In this document: in pieces, positions 1-9,082 of the stretch
Numbering within the stretch: position 1 is the first letter of the stretch
Layout: each line of letters opens with the position of its first letter
Source: Vibrio artabrorum
GTDB lineage: Bacteria; Pseudomonadota; Gammaproteobacteria; Enterobacterales; Vibrionaceae
DNA: 64,000 nt
Direction: 5' to 3'
Assembly: GCF_024347295.1 (NCBI RefSeq)
Contig: NZ_AP025459.1
Span: 372,001-436,000, forward strand
Notes under the pieces: model-generated
What the model was told of the DNA's origin: nothing
The model's input: only the letters and a program-made list of their open reading frames with translations
The model's database searches: none
Position numbers and translations under genes: made by a program

Positions 1-161
1 GTAGGAAATAATAATGACGTTTGATGTCAAAAATAAGAAAGTAAAATGGCTATTTTTTGAACTTAGCGCTCACTTTTATCATTAGAGCCGTGAATTTTGG
101 GACTGAATTGGACATGATATGTTAATTGTCATTAACCACTAAAGACCTATAGGACAAAGGC

Positions 162-404
162 ATGCCAGATCTCTATTGCAAAGGATGTAAAAAAACAACA
201 CTACATAAATCTATAATGAAACGTTGTGAATTAGAGCCTGAGACAGCGTCGGGCCGTATGATGCAATGGACGTCAAAGCTGTTTAGTGGCAATCTATATT
301 ACGACATGGAAACTCAACATTTTTGTCGAACGTGTAACTGTCGTTGCGAAGCGATAGAGCCTGCTCCTCAAGTCGGTTTAGCTTCATATATGCCAAATGC
401 GTAA
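162..404 (+). CDS. Small cysteine-rich protein, zinc-ribbon-like
   Basis: An 80-residue protein of unknown function. It has a CKGC pair near residues 7-10 and a CRTCNC cluster near residues 56-61, with another Cys near 22, so two CxxC knuckles could bind one zinc as a small zinc ribbon (inference). There is no signal peptide or membrane segment. A good ribosome-binding site (aggacaaagg) lies just before the ATG. It stands alone: the next gene is on the opposite strand and converges on it. I do not recognise the family; it may be a Vibrio-specific small protein. Confidence 0.6.
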   Translation: MPDLYCKGCKKTTLHKSIMKRCELEPETASGRMMQWTSKLFSGNLYYDMETQHFCRTCNCRCEAIEPAPQVGLASYMPNA

Positions 405-430
405 TTACTGACTGAGATCAACAAACCTAC

Positions 431-445
431 TCGATAGTAGGCTGC
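431..445. terminator. Weak hairpin between convergent small genes
   Basis: A short inverted repeat (cctact / agtagg) lies between the two convergent small genes, roughly at 426-441. There is no clear T-run, so it is at best a weak shared terminator. Confidence 0.2.
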
Positions 446-451
446 TTTGCT

Positions 452-622
452 CTACACAGCTTTGCCTATAAGCTCATTCTTAAGTGGGATATTATCAATT
501 CTCACTTCCCATCCATAGGTTAAGTATTCATGAGCGAGTGCTTGAGCAACATCTTCTGATACTGTTACGTGTGTCCATGAGCCAACGCCGTATGGTTTGT
601 ATGAGAGTTCCTGCATTTTCAT
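452..622 (-). CDS. Small hypothetical protein, 56 aa
   Basis: A 56-residue open frame starting MKMQELSYKPYGVGSW and ending LKNELIGKAV. The composition (aromatic N-terminus, acidic middle with VSEDVAQALAHEY, balanced charges) looks like a real globular mini-protein rather than random translation. It has no membrane segment or Cys. It converges on the cysteine-rich gene at 162-404. Function unknown. Support is protein-like composition, a possible second in-frame ATG at codon 3 and no competing gene on either strand. The ribosome-binding site is poor, so confidence is moderate. Confidence 0.5.
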   Translation of the reverse strand: MKMQELSYKPYGVGSWTHVTVSEDVAQALAHEYLTYGWEVRIDNIPLKNELIGKAV

Positions 623-901
623 AATCGCGCTATCCTTTCCTTTTGAGCATTCTATTATTCACTTTGACCTATATCCTTTCTTTCGTTTCTAGCTCAATTT
701 ATTTGTTCTTAAGGTCATGACTATAACAATTGATTTATAGGCAGAAGATGAGTTGTAGAATACTTATCGGTCTGAAATTATTTATATTTTCTGTGAATGG
801 TATGGGTGTTTTTGGTTTCGTTAAATATGTGAGCGTATTTTTGCCGGATGCCGCTTAATATGGACGATACTGAACCGAATTTAGAGTATTTAAGGAATAT
901 T

Positions 902-1390
902 ATGCCTCAGCATCAGCTTGATCGTATCGATAAAGAGATACTAAGAATTTTGCACCTGAAAGGGCGATTACCTGTCGTTGAGCTCGCAAAACAGGTCAAT
1001 CTAACGACCTCTCCTTGTTCTGATAGATTAAAGCGACTTGAAAAAGAGGGTTACATAACCGGTTATCATGCTGAGCTTTGTTCTGAAAAGTTGGGGTTGG
1101 ATGTGCAAGTATTTATTCATATTCGCCTTGACCAGACCAGTTTCTCCATCTTTGATAAATTTGCTCAAGCTGTTGATCTGATGCCAGAAGTTGAAGAGTG
1201 CTATTCGTTGTCTGGTGACTTTGACACCATGATTAAAGTACGAGTGAAAGACATGAAAGCATATCAGTCGTTTATGGCCTCGAAGCTCGGGACGTTACCC
1301 GGAGTGATTCAGACCCGCAGTGAAGTGGTGATCGAAGAGCATAAGAAAGGTTTTGGTGTGAACCCTGAGTTGTTATCAACACTGAAATAG
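902..1390 (+). CDS. Lrp/AsnC-family transcriptional regulator
   Basis: A 162-residue feast/famine regulator. The N-terminal winged HTH starts at LDRIDKEILRIL and has the recognition region TTSPCSDRLKRLEKEGYI, typical of Lrp/AsnC. The C-terminal RAM (ligand-binding/oligomerisation) domain contains the GDFDTMIKVRVKDM motif. I chose the ATG at 902 because AAGGAA sits 6-7 nt upstream and the length fits the family. An in-frame ATG at 848 would add 18 residues but has no ribosome-binding site. The amino-acid effector is unknown. The CtlX-type hydrolase at 5016 is a plausible but untested target, since these regulators often control amino-acid catabolism. Confidence 0.9.
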   Translation: MPQHQLDRIDKEILRILHLKGRLPVVELAKQVNLTTSPCSDRLKRLEKEGYITGYHAELCSEKLGLDVQVFIHIRLDQTSFSIFDKFAQAVDLMPEVEECYSLSGDFDTMIKVRVKDMKAYQSFMASKLGTLPGVIQTRSEVVIEEHKKGFGVNPELLSTLK

Positions 1391-1396
1391 GTATTT

Positions 1397-1557
1397 ATAC
1401 CAATCGTAGTAAATAACTGGTCATTCTAGCTTGTTTAAAACCTCGATAACTTCGTTAGAATTTTTGATTGTCGAATGACTACTTATCAGAAAATTCTGTC
1501 TTGTTCTCAAGTTTTTCTCTGTGCCATTCCTGATCACTGACCAAATGTGATTGGTAT
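1397..1557. repeat. MITE-like intergenic repeat with 9-bp terminal inverted repeats
   Basis: A 161-bp noncoding element begins with ATACCAATC and ends with its exact inverse, GATTGGTAT. Homology between the two ends continues inward imperfectly through a TGGTCA motif. It lies just after the Lrp-type gene. The left end, over 23 bases with one mismatch, recurs on the other strand at 55783-55805, so it is a dispersed family. No protein is encoded. It resembles the short palindromic intergenic repeats seen in Vibrio genomes; mobilisation by a transposase supplied in trans is inference. Confidence 0.55.
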
Positions 1558-1584
1558 TACGAGTTGTTGGGTGTCGAATTGGAT

Positions 1585-1616
1585 AAAAAATGGAAGCGAA
1601 CACGCTTCCATTTTTT
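1585..1616. terminator. Bidirectional rho-independent terminator
   Basis: A perfect inverted repeat, tggaagcg-aaca-cgcttcca, is flanked by six A and six T. It can terminate both the DUF445 gene (minus strand) and read-through from the Lrp gene (plus strand). Confidence 0.85.
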
Positions 1617-1645
1617 ATGGGTTTAGGGGAATAGCGATAAATCAA

Positions 1646-2350
1646 TTATAGTGTGATCGCTGCGGAAATTAAGCCTATGACACCGCCAAACACGCCCCCC
1701 CAAACAACGAGCCAACCAAGGTGTTTCTTGATCATCGTCTGGACCATTTCTTTGACTAGTTTTGGCGTCAATTCATTCAAGCGTTGATCGATGATTGCCT
1801 CGATATTTTCTTTGATTTCATCCATCATCGCCGTTGACTCTAGCTCTTCTTTGATGGCTGTTTTTACTGTGTCGCTGCGGCTAATCTCCACCACCGATTC
1901 TTGCATTTTTTCTACGAAAGGCGCTTTCATGGGTTCTAGAGCTTCTGTGCCGCCGAACATGGCCAACATACCACCAAATTGTGAGTTCTCGATAACATGA
2001 ACCAGTGAATCGAATGCAGGGTTGAAATCGATTTTCTTGATAATGGGCTCTAGGTTAAGCGATTTTCCACTCATCTCGTTGTTCAGAAAGCGATCAATGT
2101 TACTTTCAGTAAAAAACTGGTCCATCATCAGTTGTTTAATGGCGGCTTTAAATTCCTCAAATCGTGCTGGAATAACGCCAGACCCGTATAGGCCCGGTAC
2201 TTTTTCGAACAGCATATGAATCGCCAGCCAATTGGTGATGGCTCCAGAGAATGCGAATAGGCCGGCATAAAGTAAAGGTTGATTTGCCATTGCATAGCCA
2301 CCAGCAAGCAGTGCCAATGCAATCACGTTAGTTAAGATACTTTTGTTCAT
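1646..2350 (-). CDS. DUF445-family inner-membrane protein
   Basis: A 234-residue membrane protein. Two hydrophobic segments occupy about residues 5-45 and contain the family hallmark NWLAIHMLF. A long polar helical section follows (residues 55-205, rich in Glu and Ile), and a C-terminal hydrophobic hairpin with GGVFGGVIGLISAAITL anchors the other end. This matches DUF445 (YjiN/YheB-type) proteins of unknown function. It is shorter than YjiN (over 400 residues), as are other short DUF445 members. It appears monocistronic, with its own terminator immediately downstream. Confidence 0.85.
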   Translation of the reverse strand: MNKSILTNVIALALLAGGYAMANQPLLYAGLFAFSGAITNWLAIHMLFEKVPGLYGSGVIPARFEEFKAAIKQLMMDQFFTESNIDRFLNNEMSGKSLNLEPIIKKIDFNPAFDSLVHVIENSQFGGMLAMFGGTEALEPMKAPFVEKMQESVVEISRSDTVKTAIKEELESTAMMDEIKENIEAIIDQRLNELTPKLVKEMVQTMIKKHLGWLVVWGGVFGGVIGLISAAITL

Positions 2351-2463
2351 GGTAGGTCTCTAGAAAGAATACTGGGCGCATTCTAAGAAAAAAATGCCAA
2401 GAAAAAAACAAAAGGATCGATGAAGTTATGTCGCAGGTAGAAAGGACATGAATATGCAGGTAT

Positions 2464-2497
2464 AAAAAAGGCTAGCCTCCCCCCGAAGTCTAGCCTT
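2464..2497 (-). terminator. Rho-independent terminator of the ABC exporter gene
   Basis: The stem aaggctag / ctagcctt has a 14-base C-rich loop. On the minus strand it is followed by a T-run, which suits the ABC transporter gene ending at 2635. Confidence 0.75.
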
Positions 2498-2634
2498 ATT
2501 CCAGAACGCGCAAGCGAGGCGTCTTTGATGCTAACGATATTATATCGTTTCGACATAACATTCTGCTAAGTGTAATTTGGCATTAATCAACAAATTGGTG
2601 TGAATTACGCCGCACTTTTAACGTTGCACTAAAA

Positions 2635-4485
2635 TTAAGCACTCGTGATCGGGTCAAGATCATCAGCAATGAAGCCACCTGTTTGATGGCTCCACAGTTG
2701 TGCGTAGATGCCGTTCTGGTTAATGAGTTCTTGATGTGTACCTTCTTCGACGATATTACCAGCATCAAGCACGATCAAACGGTCCATGGCTGCGATCGTC
2801 GATAGACGGTGTGCAATTGCGATAACCGTTTTGCCCTCCATTAGCTCAATCAAGCTCTCTTGAATCGCCGCCTCGACTTCAGAATCGAGTGCCGAAGTCG
2901 CTTCATCAAGAACCAGTAGTGGTGCATTTTTTAGAAGCACACGTGAAATAGCCACACGTTGACGTTGACCACCAGAAAGTTTAACGCCTCGCTCGCCGAC
3001 TTGTGCATCGTAGCCAATGTTGCCAAACGGGTCGGTGAGCGTTTCGATGAACTCGTGCGCGTGCGCTTGTTTAGTGGCAGCGTATACCTCTTCATCTGAT
3101 GCTTCTGGTCGACCGTAAAGAATGTTCTCTTTGATCGAACGGTGCAGCAGTGAAGTATCTTGAGTCACCATGCCGATGTTACTGCGCAGTGAGTCTTGGG
3201 TCACGCTCGAGATCTCTTGGTCATCGATCAGGATGCGACCACTTTCTACATCGTGAAAGCGTAGCAGCAAGTTAACCAATGTCGATTTACCGGCACCGGA
3301 ACGGCCGACCAAGCCCACTTTTTCCCCTGGCTTTATGTTGAGATTAAGGTTGTTAATTACCCCCTTATTCTCACCGTAGTTAAAGCTTACGTTGTCGAAG
3401 GTGATACCACCTTGAGGAACTTTCAGTGGCTCAGCGTCTTTCTTGTCTTCGATTGCGATAGGCTTAGATAGGGTTTTAATGCCATCAATCACCGTACCTA
3501 GATTCTCAAACAGACCGCCAATCTCCCACATGATCCATTTAGACATGCCATTAATACGTAAGGCTAGGCTGACGGCAATTGCAATTGCACCCACGGTGAT
3601 CGCGTTATCTAACCATAGGTAGATAGAGATACCGGCAATACTAAATACCAATAGATAGTTAGCGAATTCCACGCAGATGTTGAAGCCAGTCACTAAGCGC
3701 ATTTGGCGGTGTACCGTATCCAAGAAGCCTTTCATGCCTTCTTCGGCGTATTCTGTTTCTCTCTTACTGTGTGAGAACAATTTCACTGTCGCAATGTTGG
3801 TGTAGCTATCAACAATACGTCCGGTCATCAGTGAACGAGCATCTGCTTGTTCTGAGGAGACATCTTTTAGTTTTGGTACAAAGAACAGTTGAATACCGAC
3901 GTAAATAAACAGCCAAATTAACATTGGGGCCATTAAGCGCCAATCCGATTCAGCAAGCATGAGCAGCATCGCTGTAAAGTAAACCGTCACGTAAACGAAC
4001 ACATCGACCATTTTGGTTACAGTTTCACGCACTGCGAGTGAGGTCTGCATGACTTTAGTCGCAACTCGACCTGCGAAGTCATCTTGATAGAAGGACAAAC
4101 TTTGCTTTAAAAGATAGCGGTGGGCCAACCAACGAATCGACATTGGGTAGTTGCCGAGCAAAGTTTGGTGAAGTAATAGTGAGTAGACACTGATTAAGAT
4201 TGGCATCACGACCAATAATAGGACACCTAGCCCGATAAGTGTTGACTGGTTGTCCGCTAAGAAAGTTTCAGGGTTACTGGTTGATAGCCAGTCGACCAGT
4301 TGTCCCATATAACCAAATAGCGCCACTTCGATGATCGCGATGGTCATACTCATTAACCCGAGTACGATTAAAGGTTTTTCAAAGCCTCGGGTGTAATGGC
4401 GACAAAACGCCAGTATTCCTGTAGGAGGTTGTATTGGCTCCTCCTTTGGAAAGGCCTTAGTAAAACCTTCAAATTTCTTGTACAT
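2635..4485 (-). CDS. ABC exporter, fused permease and ATPase (MsbA type)
   Basis: A 616-residue half-transporter with an N-terminal six-helix exporter domain (about residues 20-330) followed by an ATPase domain. The ATPase has Walker A GRSGAGKST, signature LSGGQRQRV, Walker B LLVLDEATSALD and an H-loop AHRLS. It should act as a homodimer exporting a lipid, peptide or drug from the inner membrane; the substrate cannot be read from sequence. I start it at the ATG at 4485, which has AAAGGGAA just upstream. An upstream in-frame ATG at 4527 lacks this. Its promoter lies in the divergent region shared with the CtlX gene. Confidence 0.92.
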   Translation of the reverse strand: MYKKFEGFTKAFPKEEPIQPPTGILAFCRHYTRGFEKPLIVLGLMSMTIAIIEVALFGYMGQLVDWLSTSNPETFLADNQSTLIGLGVLLLVVMPILISVYSLLLHQTLLGNYPMSIRWLAHRYLLKQSLSFYQDDFAGRVATKVMQTSLAVRETVTKMVDVFVYVTVYFTAMLLMLAESDWRLMAPMLIWLFIYVGIQLFFVPKLKDVSSEQADARSLMTGRIVDSYTNIATVKLFSHSKRETEYAEEGMKGFLDTVHRQMRLVTGFNICVEFANYLLVFSIAGISIYLWLDNAITVGAIAIAVSLALRINGMSKWIMWEIGGLFENLGTVIDGIKTLSKPIAIEDKKDAEPLKVPQGGITFDNVSFNYGENKGVINNLNLNIKPGEKVGLVGRSGAGKSTLVNLLLRFHDVESGRILIDDQEISSVTQDSLRSNIGMVTQDTSLLHRSIKENILYGRPEASDEEVYAATKQAHAHEFIETLTDPFGNIGYDAQVGERGVKLSGGQRQRVAISRVLLKNAPLLVLDEATSALDSEVEAAIQESLIELMEGKTVIAIAHRLSTIAAMDRLIVLDAGNIVEEGTHQELINQNGIYAQLWSHQTGGFIADDLDPITSA

Positions 4486-5015
4486 AGTTTTCCCTTTATA
4501 AGCTAATGCATCTATGAGTGATGGCATCGTTGGTGCGGCTTTGCTTTTATCGTCTTGATTTGAAATTGTCTAAGAATTAATTCGTTGGTAGAACCATCAC
4601 ACCATTCGATAAATTAATGTTTGTTTTGGTCAAGTTGAGAACGAAATGCGCAAAGCGTGTCTTTCATTACGCTCATTTTGAATTGAATTAGACTGGAAAA
4701 ATGAGGCTTATTTCAAACGTAATTGATGATGATGCAACGATGATAATCCTAACGTTAAATGGATGGAATTGTAACCCACATTGACGAGTCATCAGAGAGT
4801 GAAACGAGGATATTTATTCAATGAGCGCTTTAATGAACATGCAAACTGTTGGTTTTTTCTGGTGTGTTGTTATCTGGCAGTAAAAATCATGGATTAAGCC
4901 GTATTTCGCAGTAATTCCTTAGGATAAATATTCGAATCATTATTGTTTTCAGTGAATCTTGTTGTAACAAGTTGTTTACAATTCTGACCATACCTAAAGG
5001 ATAGGGACGGTTGAG
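4486..5015. other. 530-bp divergent intergenic region
   Basis: A noncoding stretch between the divergent ABC exporter and CtlX genes, so it must hold both promoters. I see no gene, RNA or clear operator. It is AT-rich towards 4900-4980, immediately before the CtlX gene. Confidence 0.5.
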
Positions 5016-5990
5016 ATGTTAAACCTACACAAAAGATCACTTCATATTACTAATGTTCAAAACGCCAATTGCGTTGTTATGGTGCCGCCCAAAGAGTTCC
5101 GTTTTAATGAAGAAACGGCGGGCGATAACGAGTTTCAGCACAGAGCTAATCTGACTGAAGTCGAGATCAAACGAAAAACGATGGCCGAGTTTAAGACGAT
5201 GGTGGCTTCGTTGCGCAAAGAAGGTGTACAAGTTGTAGAGTTTGATTACCCAAAACTGGGGGTTGAAACTCCTGATGCGGTATTCCCTAATAATTGGTTC
5301 ACTACTTGCAATGATGGAAGCTTATTCACTTTCCCTATGGCTTGTGAAAACCGTCAGAGTGAAGTTAAGCCGAACGCGCTTATTGAAGCGTTAGAAGCTG
5401 CAGGTCGCATTGTTAACCATAGTGAATCTCTAGAATCTTATATCGCACAAGGTTCTTATCTGGAGAGCACGGGTGTGATGGTTATCGATCATATTAATAA
5501 GACTATCTATGCCGCACTTTCTCAACGTTGTGACCGTGAAGTATTGGAAGACTATGCGAAGCGTATTGGCTATTCACGTGTGGTTTCGTTTCAAACAGCA
5601 CTGCCATCTGGTCAGCCGATTTACCACACCAATGTGATGATGGCGATTGGTGATAATTTCTGCGTGATCTGTGATCAAGTCATTCCAGAATTTGAGCGTC
5701 GTTTTGTGGTGAAGTCGCTTGCTAAAGACAAACAGGTTATCTCTATCACCATTGAGCAAATGAACCGATTCTGTGGCAACATCCTTCAATTGGAAACGGT
5801 GAATGGTGATAAGGTGATCGCAATGTCTCAATCGGCTTATGATGCGTTTTCCCCAGCTCAGCGAGTTCAGCTTTCGACACATGGAAAGCTACTGCCATTT
5901 AGTGTGAAAACGATTGAAGATATTGGTGGAGGCTCAGTACGATGCATGTTAGGTGAAGTGTTCTTACCAACACGAGTGAATGACTTATAA
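5016..5990 (+). CDS. ctlX: CtlX-type citrulline/arginine-modifying hydrolase
   Basis: A 324-residue member of the amidinotransferase/DDAH/arginine deiminase (pentein) superfamily. The signature MVPPKEFRFNEETA near residues 23-36 is typical of the CtlX subgroup. Catalytic-type motifs are visible: the acidic/Asn loop PDAVFPNNWF near residue 90, a His in YHTNVMM near 205, and the C-terminal Cys in GGGSVRCMLGEVF near 311. The family hydrolyses guanidino or ureido groups; CtlX was named for citrulline utilisation. The protein is full length with no signal peptide, so it is cytoplasmic. It is monocistronic, with a terminator at 6020. Regulation by the nearby Lrp-type protein is possible. Confidence 0.85.
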   Translation: MLNLHKRSLHITNVQNANCVVMVPPKEFRFNEETAGDNEFQHRANLTEVEIKRKTMAEFKTMVASLRKEGVQVVEFDYPKLGVETPDAVFPNNWFTTCNDGSLFTFPMACENRQSEVKPNALIEALEAAGRIVNHSESLESYIAQGSYLESTGVMVIDHINKTIYAALSQRCDREVLEDYAKRIGYSRVVSFQTALPSGQPIYHTNVMMAIGDNFCVICDQVIPEFERRFVVKSLAKDKQVISITIEQMNRFCGNILQLETVNGDKVIAMSQSAYDAFSPAQRVQLSTHGKLLPFSVKTIEDIGGGSVRCMLGEVFLPTRVNDL

Positions 5991-6019
5991 CAAACGGTTA
6001 TCTTTCAATCATCGGTTTT

Positions 6020-6052
6020 AAAATACCACTCGAAGCGCAGAGTGGTATTTTT
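6020..6052. terminator. Bidirectional terminator
   Basis: The 12-bp stem aaaataccactc / gagtggtatttt has an 8-base loop and ends in Ts. It lies between the convergent ctlX and hydrolase genes. Confidence 0.85.
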
Positions 6053-6086
6053 ATCTCTAGACGTAAGAAAATAGATTCGGAAAAAT

Positions 6087-6719
6087 TTATTCAGCGGATT
6101 TAAAGGTTCTGTGCTTGATAAACTGAGCTGAGAGTGACACCACTTCTTTAGAGTACACCAGTGCGGTGTGATTGAGCTTGAGCGCGCATGTGTCTGTTGC
6201 ACCTCGCAGGTTTGCATCTTCGAGTGTGACCGTACCATCACCAGGGGTTCGGCCCAATACAATACGTCCGACACCGGCGTCGTTGGTGCCAGTAATGACG
6301 CCAATCGGCACATCAATATCGTAGTCACCCAAGCCATCGCTTAAGATCATTTTGCTCGAACCAAATATGAATCCAAGACCATGATTCGATAGTGTTTTAG
6401 CGATGGTTGCCCCATTGTGTGGCGTGCCAGCGGTAATAATGCAGGTGTCGGCAAAGTCGGGTTGGTAGAATTTAAAGTAGTGACGAATCAGCAAACCACC
6501 GAGTGAGTGGCCAAAAAAATAGACTTCGTCGTATTCATCAAAACGCGCATTAATGAAGCGATTGAGGCGTTTGGCGGCAGAAGGGAAACGCAGTGAGTTG
6601 TAGGCAAATTTGTGCGTTGTAAAACCACGCTTTTTGAAATTCCTATCCAGATACTGCATGATCAGCGCAGGCATATATAGACCATGAATCAAAACTATAT
6701 GTTTGTTTTTGTTGCTCAT
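6087..6719 (-). CDS. Alpha/beta-hydrolase, lipase/esterase-like
   Basis: A 210-residue serine hydrolase. An oxyanion-region motif HIVLIHGLYMP lies at residues 7-17. The nucleophile elbow GHSLGG (Ser near residue 70) follows, with GTPHNGATIA after it as in DUF676/PGAP1-like lipases. The catalytic His is probably in LNHTALVYS near residue 190. It is small and has no signal peptide, so it is probably cytoplasmic; the substrate is unknown. A strong ribosome-binding site (ggaggac) supports this start. It is monocistronic and converges on ctlX. Confidence 0.85.
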   Translation of the reverse strand: MSNKNKHIVLIHGLYMPALIMQYLDRNFKKRGFTTHKFAYNSLRFPSAAKRLNRFINARFDEYDEVYFFGHSLGGLLIRHYFKFYQPDFADTCIITAGTPHNGATIAKTLSNHGLGFIFGSSKMILSDGLGDYDIDVPIGVITGTNDAGVGRIVLGRTPGDGTVTLEDANLRGATDTCALKLNHTALVYSKEVVSLSAQFIKHRTFKSAE

Positions 6720-7048
6720 TTTTGTCCTCCGCTTGATGGTGTTCCCAGTATATTGAGTCGTAAATCTAAACTCAATAGAACTTGCTGCTATTGGGACACG
6801 ACAGGCTGAGGCTCGCTGTGCTTAGTCTACCCATCTAACGTAACTGCTGAAAAGAAGGGCGGGGAGTAAGAGGCCATTTAAAGTTCAACTTAATGAGAGG
6901 AGTTGCTCAGTCACTATTGTCTTGTTAAGTAACTCTTGTATTGTATTGTCTTGTCAAGAGTATGGGCTCTCTTTTTATTTTCGCGGATTCACATCACCCA
7001 TTGAGCCATGGTTATCAAAGACCATTAAGTTTTGTGTTAACGATGGAT
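6720..7048. other. Intergenic region with a long-loop hairpin
   Basis: No gene is visible. A 7-bp inverted repeat (actcttg / caagagt) at about 6932-6961 encloses repeated attgt/cttgt motifs. The right end holds the terminator of the eptA gene. Confidence 0.4.
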
Positions 7049-7080
7049 AAAAAAAGAAAAGACCGAAGTCTTTTCTTTTA
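7049..7080 (-). terminator. Terminator of eptA
   Basis: The 11-bp stem aaagaaaagac / gtcttttcttt has a CGAA tetraloop and a minus-strand T-run. It lies 75 bp beyond the eptA stop. Confidence 0.85.
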
Positions 7081-7154
7081 GGAGGGGGGAGAGGCTTAAA
7101 CCCGTCAAGCCGTGTCGATTGACACTATTGTCGCTATAGGCATTAGCACAAGAC

Positions 7155-8777
7155 TCATCGACATGCAGCAAAGATATCTTGGTTCTCTCGGTACTCTTTG
7201 GTTTGCACGTCCATCAAGCCGAGTAAAGAGTCGAACAGATTGTCATGGGAAAAGCTCTGTTCTTTACCTGCCTTTCTTAAGCAGGTCTGGTTTATTCCTT
7301 TCTGCTCGGCGAAACCATCAGACATCCACATGATCATAGGCACATGGGTTTGCTCTTTCGGTGCGAATGAATAAGGCATGCCATGAAGATAAACCCCGTT
7401 CTCCCCTAAAGATTCACCATGATCGGAAATGTACATCAGCGCAACGTTGTACTTATCGGTGAGTTTCTCTAGCTTCTGAATAGCCTGTGAGATAAAGAAA
7501 TCCGTATACAAGATGGTGTTGTCGTAGGTGTTAATCAATTCTTCATTGGTGCAGTTTTCGATATCGGCACGTGGACAGTCTGGAGTAAACTTCTTATGTT
7601 CTTCTGGGTAACGTTTAAAGTAAGTCGGGCCGTGAGATCCGGAAATGTGATAGAAAATGATGTTATCTTGCTTAAGATTTTGCGTATCTTGTTCGAAGCT
7701 CTCTAGCATCGCAGTATCGTAACATTTATCTTTATTGCACAACGGGTCACCATCTTTAGGGGCAAGGGTCAGTTTTTTAATTTTGTGTGCAACACCTTTA
7801 TCCCCACCATCGTGATCTCGCCAGATCGAGTGAATGCCCGCACGGTTCATAATGTCGACCACGTTATCCTGATTGTAAGCTTTGTCGTGATCATAGTTGC
7901 TGCGGTTCATATTCGAAAACATACACGGTACAGAAACCGCAGTAGCTGTTCCACATGACTGAATATCAGAGAAAAAGATCGGGTTGTAAGGCTTGGTATG
8001 AGCATTAGTTTCTTTCTCATAACCATAATATTGATAGTTGTATACGCGCGCGGTTTCACCGAGAACAAACACCAGTAATGTCGGCTTTTCTGCTTGTTTT
8101 GCTTCCGGTTTTAACTGAGCATCTAAGCCGATTTCTTGATACGGAATCGGTTCTTTTATGTACGTATTGTTGATGTACTTGACGGTTGATGCTACGTATT
8201 CAGTTGGAATGATCATTTTCTTAAGGTGGGAGTTATTACGGCCAATTGATGCGTAATGCTTGTAAAACAACGCAGCAATAAGGGCAATGACGATTAATGA
8301 GCTTAACAACCCAACGGCTTTCCAAATAGCAAAGTTTTTCCAAGATTTTCTTTCAAGGTTGGTAAATAAAAGCATGAGTGATGGGAGGCAACCCATCAGC
8401 AGGAACCATAACACTGAATATGTGCTTAAGTAGCTAGTCGCTTCGCCACTGTTGGTTTCAAAAATATTCTCTATCATTCCATAGTCAACAAAAATGCCAT
8501 AGTTGAACATGCTATAGCTGACTAAAGAGGAGGTCAGCAATAAGAAAATGAAAAAGACCTTATTAAATATCGGCCAGTTAAATATTTGAAATATAAAGTT
8601 GAATGCAGCAAGAAAGAAAAAAGGAATTGAAATTATGAATCCAATGCTTTCGGCTTCTGAAGCTTTGATAATGTTGAATAATTCGCGTGAAATAGGCAGG
8701 TTTATGACAAGCACATAATAGATAGCCAACACGAAAGGGAGTTTATTGATGGATAGGTTTAAGCGGTGGAGATTCAT
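7155..8777 (-). CDS. eptA: Lipid A phosphoethanolamine transferase, EptA/MCR family
   Basis: A 540-residue inner-membrane enzyme that moves phosphoethanolamine from phosphatidylethanolamine onto lipid A, lowering the negative charge of the envelope and cationic-peptide binding. Five hydrophobic segments occupy residues 12-175. A periplasmic sulfatase-fold domain follows. It has the metal-ligand motif GETARV (Glu near 241), the nucleophile Thr in SCGTATAVSVPC (near 277), paired Cys residues for disulfides, and SDHGESLGENGVYLHG near the C-terminus supplying Asp/His ligands. Length matches EptA (about 540-547). Unlike E. coli, no PmrAB-like pair is adjacent; the gene stands alone. It is a chromosomal relative of mobile MCR enzymes, not evidence of resistance by itself. 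Confidence 0.9.
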   Translation of the reverse strand: MNLHRLNLSINKLPFVLAIYYVLVINLPISRELFNIIKASEAESIGFIISIPFFFLAAFNFIFQIFNWPIFNKVFFIFLLLTSSLVSYSMFNYGIFVDYGMIENIFETNSGEATSYLSTYSVLWFLLMGCLPSLMLLFTNLERKSWKNFAIWKAVGLLSSLIVIALIAALFYKHYASIGRNNSHLKKMIIPTEYVASTVKYINNTYIKEPIPYQEIGLDAQLKPEAKQAEKPTLLVFVLGETARVYNYQYYGYEKETNAHTKPYNPIFFSDIQSCGTATAVSVPCMFSNMNRSNYDHDKAYNQDNVVDIMNRAGIHSIWRDHDGGDKGVAHKIKKLTLAPKDGDPLCNKDKCYDTAMLESFEQDTQNLKQDNIIFYHISGSHGPTYFKRYPEEHKKFTPDCPRADIENCTNEELINTYDNTILYTDFFISQAIQKLEKLTDKYNVALMYISDHGESLGENGVYLHGMPYSFAPKEQTHVPMIMWMSDGFAEQKGINQTCLRKAGKEQSFSHDNLFDSLLGLMDVQTKEYRENQDIFAACR

Positions 8778-9082
8778 TTTTTGTATTCCTACGTCTATTT
8801 GTGCTCTTTCTGTCTCTTAGAAAAGTTGAATTTTACTCTTCATTACTGAGTAGAGTCTCGGAATAGTAAAAAGTTCTATTACGAGTTTTCAAGACAGTTT
8901 AATTCATATCGTTATTAGATTCTGATTATTTTTGACTGTGATGGGATAAGTTGAGTAAGAAGTGAATGCTTAAGCTCGATATGGGGGAAAGTGATTGCAA
9001 ATCCACTTTACTTTATTGCCGTACCTCAGGCGATGCAGCAAAGTGAATTTGAGTTACTGACTCTGTGGCTCAGAGGTGCATC
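8778..9082. other. Intergenic region upstream of eptA
   Basis: About 305 bp without a gene. It contains the eptA promoter and the 3' side of the outer-membrane-protein gene. I see no clear operator or terminator. Confidence 0.4.

Noticed and set aside
1421..1645. 74-codon frame on the minus strand beside the DUF445 gene
   Set aside because: It covers the MITE-like repeat and a terminator; the translation looks random.
7155..8777. Mobile MCR colistin-resistance gene
   Set aside because: No insertion sequence or foreign flank; sequence and setting fit a native chromosomal eptA.
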